64,000 nucleotides of DNA from Brevibacterium moorei (GCF_024580735.1 NZ_JANIJX010000014.1:1-64000); one strand, 5' to 3'. Counted from the stretch's first letter, positions 25,232 to 34,457 are shown. Translations and numbers: made by a program. The notes: generated by a model from the sequence alone, not told the origin.

Positions 25232-26223
25232 TGCAGACCCTCCGGTTCACGCCAGCCATTGGCGTCGACGATCGCATCGAGCCGGTCCTCGGGGACCCGG
25301 TGTCCCGCATCGTCGGTGACGCCGGCGAACAGATCCGATTCCACATAGTCCCGGTGTTCCAAGGGACCGCGGCCCGTCATGTCCACGACGAGTTCGAAGT
25401 CCTCGGTGGGCAGCACGCGCTTGGCGGCCCGTCTGGTCGCGGAGAAGAACCCGCCCTGCGGGTCGATCTGGGTCCGGTGCGCCAGCAGTGCCTGTTCGGC
25501 GGTGTCGACGAAGGGCCCGCAGGTGATGACCGTGGACAGCCAGGAATCCCGCTCCAGCCGGCCGGCCCAGTGTTCGAGGATCTCGGCGAAGGGCGATTCC
25601 AGACCGCGAGCGCGCACGGTCTCGTCCAGCAGGCGCCACTTCTTCGGTGACAGGTCCTGGTTGTAGTACACCTTCTGGACCTGCCAGGCCGCGCCGAGCT
25701 CCGGATGGTAGTCCGGCTGTGCCGCCGCCTCGACCGCCGCCATCGTCACAATGTGTGCCTTGATGTGATCGGGGTGCGGGTAGCCGCCCTGTTCGTCGTA
25801 GGTCGTCACAACCTGCGGCCGGAACTGCCGGATCAGGCCGACCAGGGGTCGGGCGGCCACATCGGTGGGCACTTTGTAGAAGCAACCATGCGGGGTCTGG
25901 GTTTCGAAGTCGCCTTCGGGCAGCCCCGAGTCGACGAAACCGATCCAGCGCTGCTCGGCGCCCAGGATCGCGGCCGCATTGGCCATTTCCTCGCGCCGCA
26001 GTCCGGCGATGTCCCGGATGGCCGCCGGTGACTGCGCTACAGCTGGGTTGAGGATGTCGCCGGCCTCGCCGCCGGTGAAGGTGGCGATGAGCACCTGAGC
26101 GCCCAAGGAGGAGTACAGGGCGGTGGTACCGGCTCCCTTGGAGGATTCATCATCGGGATGGGCGTGCGCCGCCAGCAGGCGCAGTCCCTCATACGGCCGT
26201 TCGTCCAATCGGTTCACACTCAC
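25228..26223 (-). CDS. mca: Mycothiol S-conjugate amidase
   Basis: This roughly 331-residue zinc amidase cleaves mycothiol S-conjugates, releasing a mercapturic acid for export (thiol-dependent detoxification). The PIG-L/LmbE zinc motif AAHAHPDDESSKGAGTTA is near the N-terminus, with TYDEQGGYPHPDHIKAH supplying the other zinc histidine. The GTG at 26223 gives a normal N-terminus; the ribosome-binding site is not clear. Presence of the gene indicates that the host makes mycothiol. Confidence 0.94.
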   Translation of the reverse strand: MSVNRLDERPYEGLRLLAAHAHPDDESSKGAGTTALYSSLGAQVLIATFTGGEAGDILNPAVAQSPAAIRDIAGLRREEMANAAAILGAEQRWIGFVDSGLPEGDFETQTPHGCFYKVPTDVAARPLVGLIRQFRPQVVTTYDEQGGYPHPDHIKAHIVTMAAVEAAAQPDYHPELGAAWQVQKVYYNQDLSPKKWRLLDETVRARGLESPFAEILEHWAGRLERDSWLSTVITCGPFVDTAEQALLAHRTQIDPQGGFFSATRRAAKRVLPTEDFELVVDMTGRGPLEHRDYVESDLFAGVTDDAGHRVPEDRLDAIVDANGWREPEGLQ

Positions 26224-26430
26224 ATCCAGGTCCGTGCAGGGGCGTAAAAGTTCCTCCCCTAGACTAGTACGCGAGTGCCGCGCGGGATACAGTAGCGTAC
26301 CCTTTGCAGCTCTAGACATCGGTCCCAGCATTCGGAGAATACGACGAATTCCTCACTCGAGGCCAGGTACGGCCGCACCACGCACGCACAGGCGGCACCC
26401 ACCGCGGCCACCGCCACCCGACGCCGCCGC

Positions 26431-26778
26431 ATGGTCGTCATCACGGCCGTGCTGCTGGTGCTGTTGACCGCCGCGGTCGCCTGGCTCTCCTTCCGTCCCA
26501 AGGGCAGCCCCCAGACGGCGACGAACGTCGGGTACTCGGTCCCCGACGACTCCCGCACCGAGGTGACCATCGCCCTGGTCCCCGATGCGCATAGGACCAC
26601 CAGATGCGGAGTACAGGCCAAGAGCGTCCAGGAAGCGGTGGTCGGTTACCGGGAGGTTGACATCGCGCCCGACCCACAGGCGGACAAAGCGAATCCCGTG
26701 CATGTCACCGCCCATCTGCGCACGACGCAGAAGGCCGTGCAGGGCATGTTGGATCGCTGCTGGTACGTGGTAGAATAA
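26431..26778 (+). CDS. DUF4307 membrane protein
   Basis: This protein of at least 115 residues has one membrane helix (VVITAVLLVLLTAAVAWLSF) and an external domain with a pair of cysteines (TTRCGVQAKS, LDRCWYVVE), as in DUF4307. The sequence in frame before ATG 26431 encodes LEARYGRTTHA, the conserved ARYG start of this family, but contains no ATG, GTG or TTG. GGAG at 26334 is followed by ACG at 26344, a possible non-standard start. The gene lies between divergent mca and greA. Confidence 0.8.
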   Translation: MVVITAVLLVLLTAAVAWLSFRPKGSPQTATNVGYSVPDDSRTEVTIALVPDAHRTTRCGVQAKSVQEAVVGYREVDIAPDPQADKANPVHVTAHLRTTQKAVQGMLDRCWYVVE

Positions 26779-26788
26779 AAGTTCAATG

Positions 26789-26822
26789 TTTATCCCGGGT
26801 GACCCTGTTCACCCGGGATAAA
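26789..26822 (+). terminator. Hairpin terminator between DUF4307 gene and greA
   Basis: TTTATCCCGGGTGA pairs perfectly with TCACCCGGGATAAA around loop CCCTGT, 10 bp after the DUF4307 stop codon. Confidence 0.8.
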
Positions 26823-26883
26823 CCATTGCTAGGGGCCTGCACATTCGATCGGGCCCGACACTGTCCATCTACAAGGAGCGATC

Positions 26884-27372
26884 ATGACCGAGCAGTCCGC
26901 TGAGACCACATGGCTGAGCCAGGCGGCATACGACCGTCTGTCCAAGGAGCTCGAAGAGTTGTCCGGCCCCGGTCGCCAGGCTGTCGCGGAACGCATTGAG
27001 GCCGCCCGCGACGAAGGCGACCTGAAGGAGAACGGCGGTTATCACGCAGCGCGTGACGAGCAGGGCCAGCTGGAGGCCCGCATCCGCCAGCTGGAGGTGC
27101 TGCTGCGCAACGCCGAAGTCGGCGAGGCCGATTCGGACACCAGCATCGTCACCCCGGGCAAGGTCGTCGTCGTGACCCTGGGCAAGAAGGACCGCCGGTT
27201 CGTTCTGGGCTCGCGTGAGCTGGCTGGCGGGGGCGAGGACGTCGAGGTCTTCTCCGAGAAGTCTCCGCTGGGCGCAGCCGTCAACGGTGCCAAGGTCGGT
27301 TCTACGGTGTCTTATGAGGCACCCAATGGACGCACGATCGAGGTCACCATCAAGTCGGCCGAGGCCTTCTGA
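26884..27372 (+). CDS. greA: Transcription elongation factor GreA
   Basis: This 162-residue factor has an N-terminal coiled-coil (YDRLSKELEELSGPGRQAVA and ARDEGDLKENGGYHAARDEQ, the acidic tip) and the C-terminal FKBP-like domain (SPLGAAVNGAKVGSTVSYEA). It rescues arrested RNA polymerase by stimulating transcript cleavage. AAGGAGCGATC precedes the ATG. Confidence 0.97.
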   Translation: MTEQSAETTWLSQAAYDRLSKELEELSGPGRQAVAERIEAARDEGDLKENGGYHAARDEQGQLEARIRQLEVLLRNAEVGEADSDTSIVTPGKVVVVTLGKKDRRFVLGSRELAGGGEDVEVFSEKSPLGAAVNGAKVGSTVSYEAPNGRTIEVTIKSAEAF

Positions 27373-27384
27373 GCACAGAACGCC

Positions 27385-27434
27385 GAAGAGACGGGGCGGG
27401 CCCGGACACAAGTCCCGGCCCGCCCCGTCTCTTC
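27385..27434. terminator. Bidirectional terminator greA / AI-2E family gene
   Basis: GAAGAGACGGGGCGGGCC pairs with GGCCCGCCCCGTCTCTTC; an outer GCACAGAA/TTCTGTGC pair extends it. It separates two convergent genes. Confidence 0.8.
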
Positions 27435-27450
27435 TGTGCAGTCTGCCCGC

Positions 27451-28638
27451 CTAACCGTGCGCCGCCCGCTTGGCTTCCTTCTTCCGCCGCTTCTCCTCCT
27501 TGGCGGCAGCGGCTTTCGCCTGGTTCTCCGCGATCGGATCACGACCGGCCAGCGACTGCACCACCGTGTTCCCGCACGCCACCAGGGGCACCGCGAACAG
27601 GGCACCCAGAATTCCGAACATGAAGCCGCCGGCCGAGACCGCCAGGACGACGGCCAGCGGGTGCACGGAAACGGCCTTGCCCATCACGAAGGGCTGCAGG
27701 ACATGGCCCTCGATCTGCTGCACCGCCAGGACGACGATGAGCATGATGACGGCCGAGACGATCCCCTTGGACACCAGGGCGACGACGACGGCGACGAAGC
27801 CGGTGACCACGGCACCGACGATCGGGATGAACGATCCCAGGAACACCAGCACCATGAGTGGGATGACCAATGGGATCTGCAGGCAGATCGCACCGATCCC
27901 GATACCCACGGAATCCACCGCCGCGACCAGGATCTGCACCCGCACGTACTGCACCAACGACCACCAGCCGGTCACTCCGGCCTTGTCCACGCGGTCCCTG
28001 GCCCGTGCGGGCAGCAGGCCGACCAGCCAGGGGAAGATCTTGTGTCCGTCATAGACGAAGAAGAACGTGGTGAACAGGGTCAATACCAGGCCCGTCATGA
28101 AGGTGCCGACGCTGCTGGCAGCGCCCAGGGCCCCACTGGCGATCTCCCCGCTCTGTGATTCGAGTACGCTCGTGACCTTCTCCAGGCCCATGTTGACGTA
28201 TTCGGACAGGCGACCCGAATCCAAGCCCCAGGGATTCGAGCCCAGCCAGGTGGAAATCGCCTCGACGCCCTCTTTGACCTGATCCCACAGGCTGGAGAAC
28301 CCCGCATAGATCTGCTGGCCCACCAGGGTCAACAGGCCCAGCACCACGACGATCATGCCGACGAACACAGTAGCGGCGGCCAGGCCGCGCGGCCACCCGT
28401 GGCGCCCCAGGAAGGCCGCCATGGGCGTGAGCAGGGCCGACAACAGCAGGGCGATGAGCACCGGCATGACGATGATGTCGACCTTGGACAGCAGATATAG
28501 GGCGACGAAGGCCGCCGCCACGATGACCAGGCCCCGCCACGACCAGGCAGCGGCCAGGCGGACTCCGGAGGATACATAGGGACCCTCGCCCTTTGGCGAG
28601 GTCGACTCCGAGGAGAACTCAGTGTGCTGTTCACTCAT
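27451..28638 (-). CDS. AI-2E family transporter
   Basis: This 395-residue multi-pass membrane protein (about eight helices) has the family pattern: AIFLLSK-like first helices, a soluble mid-loop (residues about 110-190) and the C-terminal FLGSFIPIVGAVVTGFVAVV and QIEGHVLQPFVMGKAVSVHP. Members export small molecules (the name comes from autoinducer-2) or act as Na+/H+ antiporters; substrate uncertain. The tail is Lys/Ala rich (AAAKEEKRRKKEAKRAAHG). Confidence 0.92.
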   Translation of the reverse strand: MSEQHTEFSSESTSPKGEGPYVSSGVRLAAAWSWRGLVIVAAAFVALYLLSKVDIIVMPVLIALLLSALLTPMAAFLGRHGWPRGLAAATVFVGMIVVVLGLLTLVGQQIYAGFSSLWDQVKEGVEAISTWLGSNPWGLDSGRLSEYVNMGLEKVTSVLESQSGEIASGALGAASSVGTFMTGLVLTLFTTFFFVYDGHKIFPWLVGLLPARARDRVDKAGVTGWWSLVQYVRVQILVAAVDSVGIGIGAICLQIPLVIPLMVLVFLGSFIPIVGAVVTGFVAVVVALVSKGIVSAVIMLIVVLAVQQIEGHVLQPFVMGKAVSVHPLAVVLAVSAGGFMFGILGALFAVPLVACGNTVVQSLAGRDPIAENQAKAAAAKEEKRRKKEAKRAAHG

Positions 28639-28707
28639 GGACCCAGCATACGGAGATCGGCCTATCCGCGCACGCTAGACTTGAGATCCCGGTAAGGAGG
28701 AGCCCGA

Positions 28708-29562
28708 ATGAAACGCAGCGCGCGCACGGCACTGGCGGTGGCCGCGGCCGGACCCATCGTCCTGGGTGCCGTCAGCGGACTGTTCTACCGGCAGTCCCAG
28801 CGACTGCGCCGGGCCCTGGCCGTCGATTCCGAACGCCTGGTGCCCGTCCTGCATGAACTCCACAGCGCGCACGGCCCCGCGCGCCCGATCACCGACGACG
28901 ACGGCGACACACCTGCCCTCGCACTCCTCGGCGACACCTGGCTGGCCGGAAACGAAGCGGTCCGCCCCGGCCGACTCATCGCCAGTGGCCTGAGCCGGAT
29001 GTTCGAATCACCTGTGCGCCTGTCCGATCAGGCCTCCCCCTCCGCCCGGGCCGAGGACGTGGCCGCACAGGTCGCGGATCTGCTGCGCCATCACGGTATG
29101 CGACGCTCCAAGACGGGTCCGTCGGCTCCCCGCTACGCCGTCGTGTCCATGGGTATGAACGATGTCATCCACCCGGTAACGGGATCACTGAGTCTGCCGG
29201 TGCTCACCAGCGCGATCTCCCGGTTGCAGCGCGAGGGCGGCTACCGCATCATCGTCCTGACCTGCCCGGATCTGGGCGGACTACCGCAGGTCAAACGGCC
29301 CCTGCAGGGCGTGCTGCGCCGGTCCTCCCGCGTGCTCTCGGGTTCCCAATGGGTCACCACCGCGGCCGCCGGGGGCCTACCGGTGTCCATCCACCAAAGC
29401 CTCGCCGGCACCACCAGGGTCGGCCTGCTCAGCCATTCCGGCTTGGCCCCCAGCACCCTGGGCTTCCAGCAGATCGCGGCGACCGTGCTCAGCCGGATCG
29501 CCCACGACCGGGGTCTGGTCGTCGTCTCGACCCCGCCACAGTCCTGTGAAGGAGAAGAATGA
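28708..29562 (+). CDS. SGNH/GDSL-like hydrolase with Thr in the nucleophile position
   Basis: This 284-residue protein has an N-terminal signal or anchor (LAVAAAGPIVLGAVSGLFY) and the SGNH-fold blocks: LALLGDTWLAG (block I, normally GDS), SMGMNDVIHP (block III, G-x-N-D) and SHSGLAPSTLGFQQIA (block V His region). Thr77 replaces the catalytic Ser, so esterase activity is doubtful or altered. It overlaps maf by 4 bp. Substrate unknown. Confidence 0.8.
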   Translation: MKRSARTALAVAAAGPIVLGAVSGLFYRQSQRLRRALAVDSERLVPVLHELHSAHGPARPITDDDGDTPALALLGDTWLAGNEAVRPGRLIASGLSRMFESPVRLSDQASPSARAEDVAAQVADLLRHHGMRRSKTGPSAPRYAVVSMGMNDVIHPVTGSLSLPVLTSAISRLQREGGYRIIVLTCPDLGGLPQVKRPLQGVLRRSSRVLSGSQWVTTAAAGGLPVSIHQSLAGTTRVGLLSHSGLAPSTLGFQQIAATVLSRIAHDRGLVVVSTPPQSCEGEE

Positions 29563-30227
29563 ACCGCGTCGTCCTCGCATCCTCGTCCCCGACCAGGCAG
29601 GCCATTCTGCGCGCCGCCGGCATCGCCCCTCTCATCCTCGTCCCGGATGTGGACGAGGACGCGGTGACTGCGGCCGAGTCCCCCGGCTCGGTCGCCGAAC
29701 AAGTTCAGATCCTGGCCGATGCGAAGTCGGCGGCGGTCCTCGAGCGGCTCACTGCGGACCCCCGCCCCGTTTCCACCGCCCCCGGTGACGTCCTGGCCGT
29801 CATCGCGGCGGACTCCCTGCTCGAACTCGACGGGCGGCCGATCGGCAAGCCACACACCGCCCAACGTGCCAGAGAGGTGTGGCATGCCATGGCCGGCCGG
29901 ACCGCCCACCTGCACACCGGCCATGTGCTCACCCGGCTCGAATCCGGGCCCATGGGTCTGCAGCGGATCGGCACACAGCGGGCGACCAGCACGACCACCG
30001 TGCACATCGGCCGGATCACCGATGCCGAGCTGGAGGCCTATATCGCCACCGGCGAGCCCCTGGAAGTCGCAGGGGCGCTGACGATCGACGGCTATGGCGG
30101 TGCGTTCGTCGACTCCCTCGAGGGTGATCACCTGGGTGTCCTCGGCTTGAGCCTGCCCACCCTGCGACGCATGTCGGCGGCTCTCGGCCTGGCCTGGACC
30201 AGCCTCTGGGACACGCCCGGGAGCTGA
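29559..30227 (+). CDS. maf: Maf-family nucleotide pyrophosphatase
   Basis: This 222-residue protein has the Maf N-terminus LASSSPTRQAILRAAGI, the central AADSLLELDGRPIGKPHTAQ (catalytic Asp region) and the C-terminal TIDGYGGAFVDSLEGDHLGV. Family members hydrolyse canonical and modified nucleoside triphosphates and are linked to septum control. Its start overlaps the SGNH hydrolase stop, giving translational coupling. Confidence 0.93.
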   Translation: MNRVVLASSSPTRQAILRAAGIAPLILVPDVDEDAVTAAESPGSVAEQVQILADAKSAAVLERLTADPRPVSTAPGDVLAVIAADSLLELDGRPIGKPHTAQRAREVWHAMAGRTAHLHTGHVLTRLESGPMGLQRIGTQRATSTTTVHIGRITDAELEAYIATGEPLEVAGALTIDGYGGAFVDSLEGDHLGVLGLSLPTLRRMSAALGLAWTSLWDTPGS

Positions 30228-30332
30228 GTTCGGCGGGAAAGTTTTACGACCGACCTTTTGTCGGGTGGCGACAAGGCCTTGGACCGAGGAACTACATTGT
30301 GGTCGTTCCCACTCATCGGTTCAGGAGTTTTG

Positions 30333-32132
30333 ATGGTCGACTTACAGGACTACTCGACGGACGTCATCCGACGCCCCTTCACCAGGGTGCTCATCGCCAA
30401 CCGCGGCGAGATCGCACTGCGCGTGATTCGCGCCTGCCACGATCTGGGCCTCAAGGCGATCGCCCTCTACACCTCCGCCGACGCCGCCGCCGATTACGTC
30501 GAGCTGGCCGATGATGCCTGGTTGCTGCCCGGCACCACAGCCGCCGAAACCTACCTCGACATCCCCACCCTGGTCGATCTGGCCCAGCGCGCGGGCGCCG
30601 AGGCCGTCCATCCCGGCTACGGCTATCTCTCCGAAAGCCCCGACTTCGCCCAGGCCGTCATCGACGCCGACCTCGTGTGGGTCGGTCCGCCGCCGGCTGC
30701 CATCGCCCGCCTCGGCGACAAGTCCGGCGCCAGGGCCGTGGCCCAGCGGGTGGGAGCGCCCATCACACGGGGCTCCGACGGTCCCGTCGCATCGGCCGCC
30801 GAAGCGCTCTCCATCGCCGAGCGGATCGGTTATCCGGTCGCGGTCAAAGCCGTCTACGGCGGAGGTGGCAGAGGTTTCCGCACGGCGGCCTCGGCCGCCG
30901 AACTGCCCGAGGCGCTGGCCAGCGCAGCCCGCGAGGCCAAATCCGCCTTCGGGCGCTCCGAATGCCTCATCGAGCAGCAAATCGTCAAGCCCCGCCACGT
31001 CGAAACCCAGTGCATGGCCGATGGGACCGGCCGGGTGCTCGTCGCCTCGACCCGTGACTGCACCCTGCAGCGACGCAACCAGAAGGTGCTCGAGGAGGCC
31101 CCGGCCCCGCACCTGAGTTCCGAACAGCTGGACACGATCACGCGGGCCTCTCAGAGGATCCTCGCGGAGGTCGGATATGCGGGCGCCGCCACCTGCGAAT
31201 TCCTCTTGGGCTCCGACGGCCGCCTGACCTTCATGGAGGCCAACGCCCGGATCCAGGTCGAGCACACCGTAACCGAGGAGGTCACCGGCGTCGACCTCGT
31301 GACCTGGCAGCTGCGAATCGCCGCCGGCCAGACCCTGCCGGAAACCTTCCCAACGCCCCGCGGACACGCGATCCAATTCCGCATCAACGCCGAGAACCCC
31401 GCCCAGAACTTCTTCCCGGCCACCGGCACCATCTCCCGCCTGCGCGAGCCTGCCGGGCCCGGGGTACGGATGGATTCCGGGGTGCGCCAGGGCACCGTCG
31501 TCGGCACCGACTTCGATCCCATGCTCGCCAAGCTCATCGTCACCGGGCCCGACCGGGCGACCGCCCTGGCCAGGGCCCGCCGGGCCCTGGCCGAGTACGC
31601 ACTCGACGGGGTGGCCACGCTCCTGCCCCTGCACCGGGCTCTGCTCGAGGCGCCGGCCTTCACCACCGACTTCACGGTTGACACGAAATGGCTGGAGACC
31701 GACTTCATGCCCGGCTTCACCGCCGACAAGGTCGCACCGGGCACCGCGGCGCCGGCCGACGAGACTACCGACGTGGTCGTCGAGGTCGACGGGCACCGGC
31801 TGACCGTCAAGGTCCCCAGTGCTCTGCTGACATCTGTGTCCGGCACTACGGTTCCCGCCCGCCCCACCGGACTGGGTGGCTCCCGGCTGCGCCGACGCGG
31901 CTCGAACCGGACCGACGATGCGAGCGCCCTCACCGCTCCGATGCAGGGCACGATCGTCTCCGTCAACGTCACCGACGGCGATACCGTGTCCGCGGGAGAC
32001 ACCCTGGCGGTGATCGAGGCCATGAAGATGGAACAGCCGCTGAAGGCCACGCACGACGCCGTCGTGGCCAGCGTCGGAGTCTCCTCCGGAGACACCGTGA
32101 AAGCAGGCACCCCCATCGTCACCTTCGCCTGA
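30333..32132 (+). CDS. accA: Acyl-CoA (acetyl/propionyl-CoA) carboxylase alpha subunit with biotin carrier domain
   Basis: This 599-residue fusion contains biotin carboxylase (LIANRGEIALRVIRACHDLG at the start; ATP-grasp VKAVYGGGGRGFR near 170; CEFLLGSDGRLTFMEANARI with QVEHTVTEE) and a C-terminal biotinyl domain with AMKMEQP near residue 565. It carboxylates biotin with bicarbonate and ATP for a separate carboxyltransferase (not in the window), feeding malonyl- or methylmalonyl-CoA synthesis. The start at 30333 follows AGGAG with 6-bp spacing. Confidence 0.94.
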   Translation: MVDLQDYSTDVIRRPFTRVLIANRGEIALRVIRACHDLGLKAIALYTSADAAADYVELADDAWLLPGTTAAETYLDIPTLVDLAQRAGAEAVHPGYGYLSESPDFAQAVIDADLVWVGPPPAAIARLGDKSGARAVAQRVGAPITRGSDGPVASAAEALSIAERIGYPVAVKAVYGGGGRGFRTAASAAELPEALASAAREAKSAFGRSECLIEQQIVKPRHVETQCMADGTGRVLVASTRDCTLQRRNQKVLEEAPAPHLSSEQLDTITRASQRILAEVGYAGAATCEFLLGSDGRLTFMEANARIQVEHTVTEEVTGVDLVTWQLRIAAGQTLPETFPTPRGHAIQFRINAENPAQNFFPATGTISRLREPAGPGVRMDSGVRQGTVVGTDFDPMLAKLIVTGPDRATALARARRALAEYALDGVATLLPLHRALLEAPAFTTDFTVDTKWLETDFMPGFTADKVAPGTAAPADETTDVVVEVDGHRLTVKVPSALLTSVSGTTVPARPTGLGGSRLRRRGSNRTDDASALTAPMQGTIVSVNVTDGDTVSAGDTLAVIEAMKMEQPLKATHDAVVASVGVSSGDTVKAGTPIVTFA

Positions 32133-32147
32133 GCAGAACACACAAAG

Positions 32148-32191
32148 CGGCCGGGGCCGGGGATGATCGTTCATCCCCCGCCCCGGCCGCG
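32148..32191. terminator. Bidirectional terminator carboxylase / LpdA gene
   Basis: Twenty-base arms (GCGGCCGGGGCCGGGGATGA and complement with one mismatch) around TCGT, between convergent genes. Confidence 0.8.
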
Positions 32192-32213
32192 TTCTACGCC
32201 TTTGTTCTCCTGC

Positions 32214-33647
32214 TCAGCCGCGGTGGTGCAGTTTGCGCGCGGCCTCGGTCAGGGAACCCGACAGCGAGGGGTACACGGCGAACGAGGAGGCCAGCCGGTC
32301 GACGTTGATCCGGTTCTCCACCGCCAGGGTCAGGGGCATGATGAGCTCACTGGCCTTGGGACCCACCACGACGCCGCCGACGATCGTGCCTGATCCACGG
32401 TTCGCGTAGATCTTGACGAAGCCCTCGTCGATTCCCTGCATCTTCGCCCTGGCGTTCGTGGCAAGCGGCTGCATGACCACCTCGACCGAGTGCCCGTTGT
32501 CGCGCAGATCCGCCTGGGTGAACCCGACGGTCGCGATCTCCGGGGCGGTGAACACATTCGAGGTGACATTGCGCAGTTTCAACGGGGCCACGGCATCACC
32601 GAGCGCGTGCCACATCGCAATGCGCCCCTGCATCGCGGCCACCGATGCCAGGGGGAATACCGGCGTACAGTCGCCGGCGGCGTAGATCCCCTGCCGCGAG
32701 GTCCGGGAAACCCCGTCGACGACCACATGGCCGGAGGGTTCGACACTCACGCCTGCGCGCTCCAGACCCAGGTCCGCGGTATTGGGGATCGAACCGACCG
32801 CCATCAGGCAGTGAGAACCGCGCACCTTGCGCCCATCGGCCAATTCGACCAGTACCCCATCGCCGTCGCGCACGACGGACTGGGCCCGCGAGCGGGAGAG
32901 CACGTGCATGCCGCGCCGGCGGAAGGCCTGTTCCAGGACCTCGGCCGCGTCCTCGTCCGTGCCGGGCAGCACCCTGTCACGGCTGGACACCAGTGTGACC
33001 TCGGCGCCCAGGGCGTTGTAGGCGGAGGCGAATTCCGCACCCGTGACGCCGGAGCCGACCACGATGAGGTGTTCGGGCAGTTCGTCGAGGTCGTACAGCT
33101 GCTTCCACGTCAGGATCCGTTCGCCATCTGGCTTCGCGGAGTCCAGTTCGCGGGGGCTGGCCCCCACCGCCAACAGGATGGTGTCGGCCCGCAGGGTGTA
33201 TTCCGTGCCGGTGTCCTCGACGACGCCCACCTCGTCACGACCGGTCAGGGTACCGGTGCCGTGGATGATCTTGACGCCCGCATTGATCAGCCCCTCCTGG
33301 ATGTCGGCGGCCTGCGCGGCGGCCAGGTGTTTGATCCTGGCATTCACCACGGCGATGTCCGGGCGCACGTTCATGCTAGGACTGACCGGGGCGTCCGCCA
33401 CGGTGGGGCCGGAGGAGGTCAGGCCCAGGGTCGCGGATTCGCTGATCTCCACCATGCGCTCGGCGGTGGCGATGAGCGACTTCGAGGGAACCACATCCGT
33501 GAGCACCGCCGCACCGCCGGTCTGTCGCCGTTCGACGAGCATGACGTCGGCACCCAGCTGAGCGGCGACGAGAGCGGCCTCATAACCACCGGGTCCGCCA
33601 CCGATGATGACAACACGATTCTGCGAAGGATCAAGAACGTTATTCAC
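32214..33647 (-). CDS. lpdA: NAD(P)H quinone reductase, LpdA-type flavoprotein without redox cysteines
   Basis: This 477-residue FAD protein has the dihydrolipoamide dehydrogenase fold: VIIGGGPGGYEAALVAAQLG, GSGVTGAEFASAYNALGAEV and the FAD motif YAAGDCTPVFPLASVAAMQG. The usual CxxxxC disulfide is replaced by GGAAVLTDVVPSKSLI, as in mycobacterial LpdA (Rv3303c), so it cannot be a true lipoamide dehydrogenase. It probably reduces quinones with NAD(P)H and protects against oxidative stress. Confidence 0.93.
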   Translation of the reverse strand: MNNVLDPSQNRVVIIGGGPGGYEAALVAAQLGADVMLVERRQTGGAAVLTDVVPSKSLIATAERMVEISESATLGLTSSGPTVADAPVSPSMNVRPDIAVVNARIKHLAAAQAADIQEGLINAGVKIIHGTGTLTGRDEVGVVEDTGTEYTLRADTILLAVGASPRELDSAKPDGERILTWKQLYDLDELPEHLIVVGSGVTGAEFASAYNALGAEVTLVSSRDRVLPGTDEDAAEVLEQAFRRRGMHVLSRSRAQSVVRDGDGVLVELADGRKVRGSHCLMAVGSIPNTADLGLERAGVSVEPSGHVVVDGVSRTSRQGIYAAGDCTPVFPLASVAAMQGRIAMWHALGDAVAPLKLRNVTSNVFTAPEIATVGFTQADLRDNGHSVEVVMQPLATNARAKMQGIDEGFVKIYANRGSGTIVGGVVVGPKASELIMPLTLAVENRINVDRLASSFAVYPSLSGSLTEAARKLHHRG

Positions 33648-33684
33648 GAATCCATTGTCCTACAGGCGTGCGCATCGGCGCAGT

Positions 33685-34254
33685 TCAGGTGGTGATAATC
33701 TCGCCGTGCTCGCGATGCAGGACGCGGATCTTCTCGTAGTTCTTCGCATTGCCCAGAACCCTGGCGATGTCCTTCTCCCCCATGGCACGGCGGACCTTGG
33801 CTGGGACCCCTGCGACCAGCGACTCCGGCGGGATCACCGCGTCCTCGAGCACCACCGCGCCGGCTGCGATGAGGGATCGGGAACCGATGTGTGCCCTATT
33901 GAGCACCGTCGCGCTCATCCCGATCAGGACGTCGTCGTCGACCGTGCACCCGTGGACCAGGGCGCGGTGACCGATCGATACCCTGGCCCCGACCGTCACC
34001 GGCTTTCCGGGGTCCGAGTGCATGACCGTGTTGTCCTGGACATTCGAGCCCTCGCCGATACTGATCGTCGACCCTTCGGCCCGCAGCACGCACCCATAGT
34101 AGACAGCTGCTCCCGCCGCCAACCGGACGTCTCCGATCAGGGTGACTCCGGGAGCCACGAAGGCTTCGGGGTGAATCGTCGGGGCCACGCCGTCGATCGC
34201 TATCAGGGTCACATCGGCCAAGTCGCCCGGCCGTCTTTTCGCTCCATTGCTCAT
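33685..34254 (-). CDS. Gamma-carbonic anhydrase-like protein
   Basis: This 189-residue left-handed beta-helix protein has hexapeptide repeats (PGVTLIGDVRLAAGAAVYYG, then GEGSNVQDNTVMHSDPGKPV, VGARVSIGHRALVHGCTVDD). The zinc histidines lie in the TVMHSD, SIGHRALVHG region. It may hydrate CO2 or bind acyl-CoA. The start at 34254 is chosen for length; an in-frame ATG at 34290 would add 12 residues. Confidence 0.9.
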   Translation of the reverse strand: MSNGAKRRPGDLADVTLIAIDGVAPTIHPEAFVAPGVTLIGDVRLAAGAAVYYGCVLRAEGSTISIGEGSNVQDNTVMHSDPGKPVTVGARVSIGHRALVHGCTVDDDVLIGMSATVLNRAHIGSRSLIAAGAVVLEDAVIPPESLVAGVPAKVRRAMGEKDIARVLGNAKNYEKIRVLHREHGEIITT

Positions 34255-34321
34255 AGGGGATACATAAGCAGGGAATGACGTGGAGCACAAGCTTCGAAGT
34301 GGATGCGGAGTTTGTCAGAAA

Positions 34322-34367
34322 GTTCACACAGCCCACCTCTTGTGTGCGTCCGCGCACATGTGTGAAC
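34322..34367. promoter_or_regulatory. Nested palindromes upstream of whiB1 (CRP/FNR-type candidate)
   Basis: TGTGCGTCCGCGCACA (34343-34358) has the TGTG-N8-CACA form of CRP/GlxR sites. It sits inside an outer dyad, GTTCACACA (34322-34330) with TGTGTGAAC (34359-34367). The location, about 90-135 bp before whiB1, suits transcription control. In mycobacteria whiB1 is known to be controlled by a CRP-family protein. Confidence 0.5.
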
Positions 34368-34457
34368 CTTAGGGGGTACGAGATCTGCGGATCATCCCGC
34401 AGGTCTCCTGTTTTTGTGGGCGCTAGGGCGCACACAGTCGTTTGATGAAAGGACACC

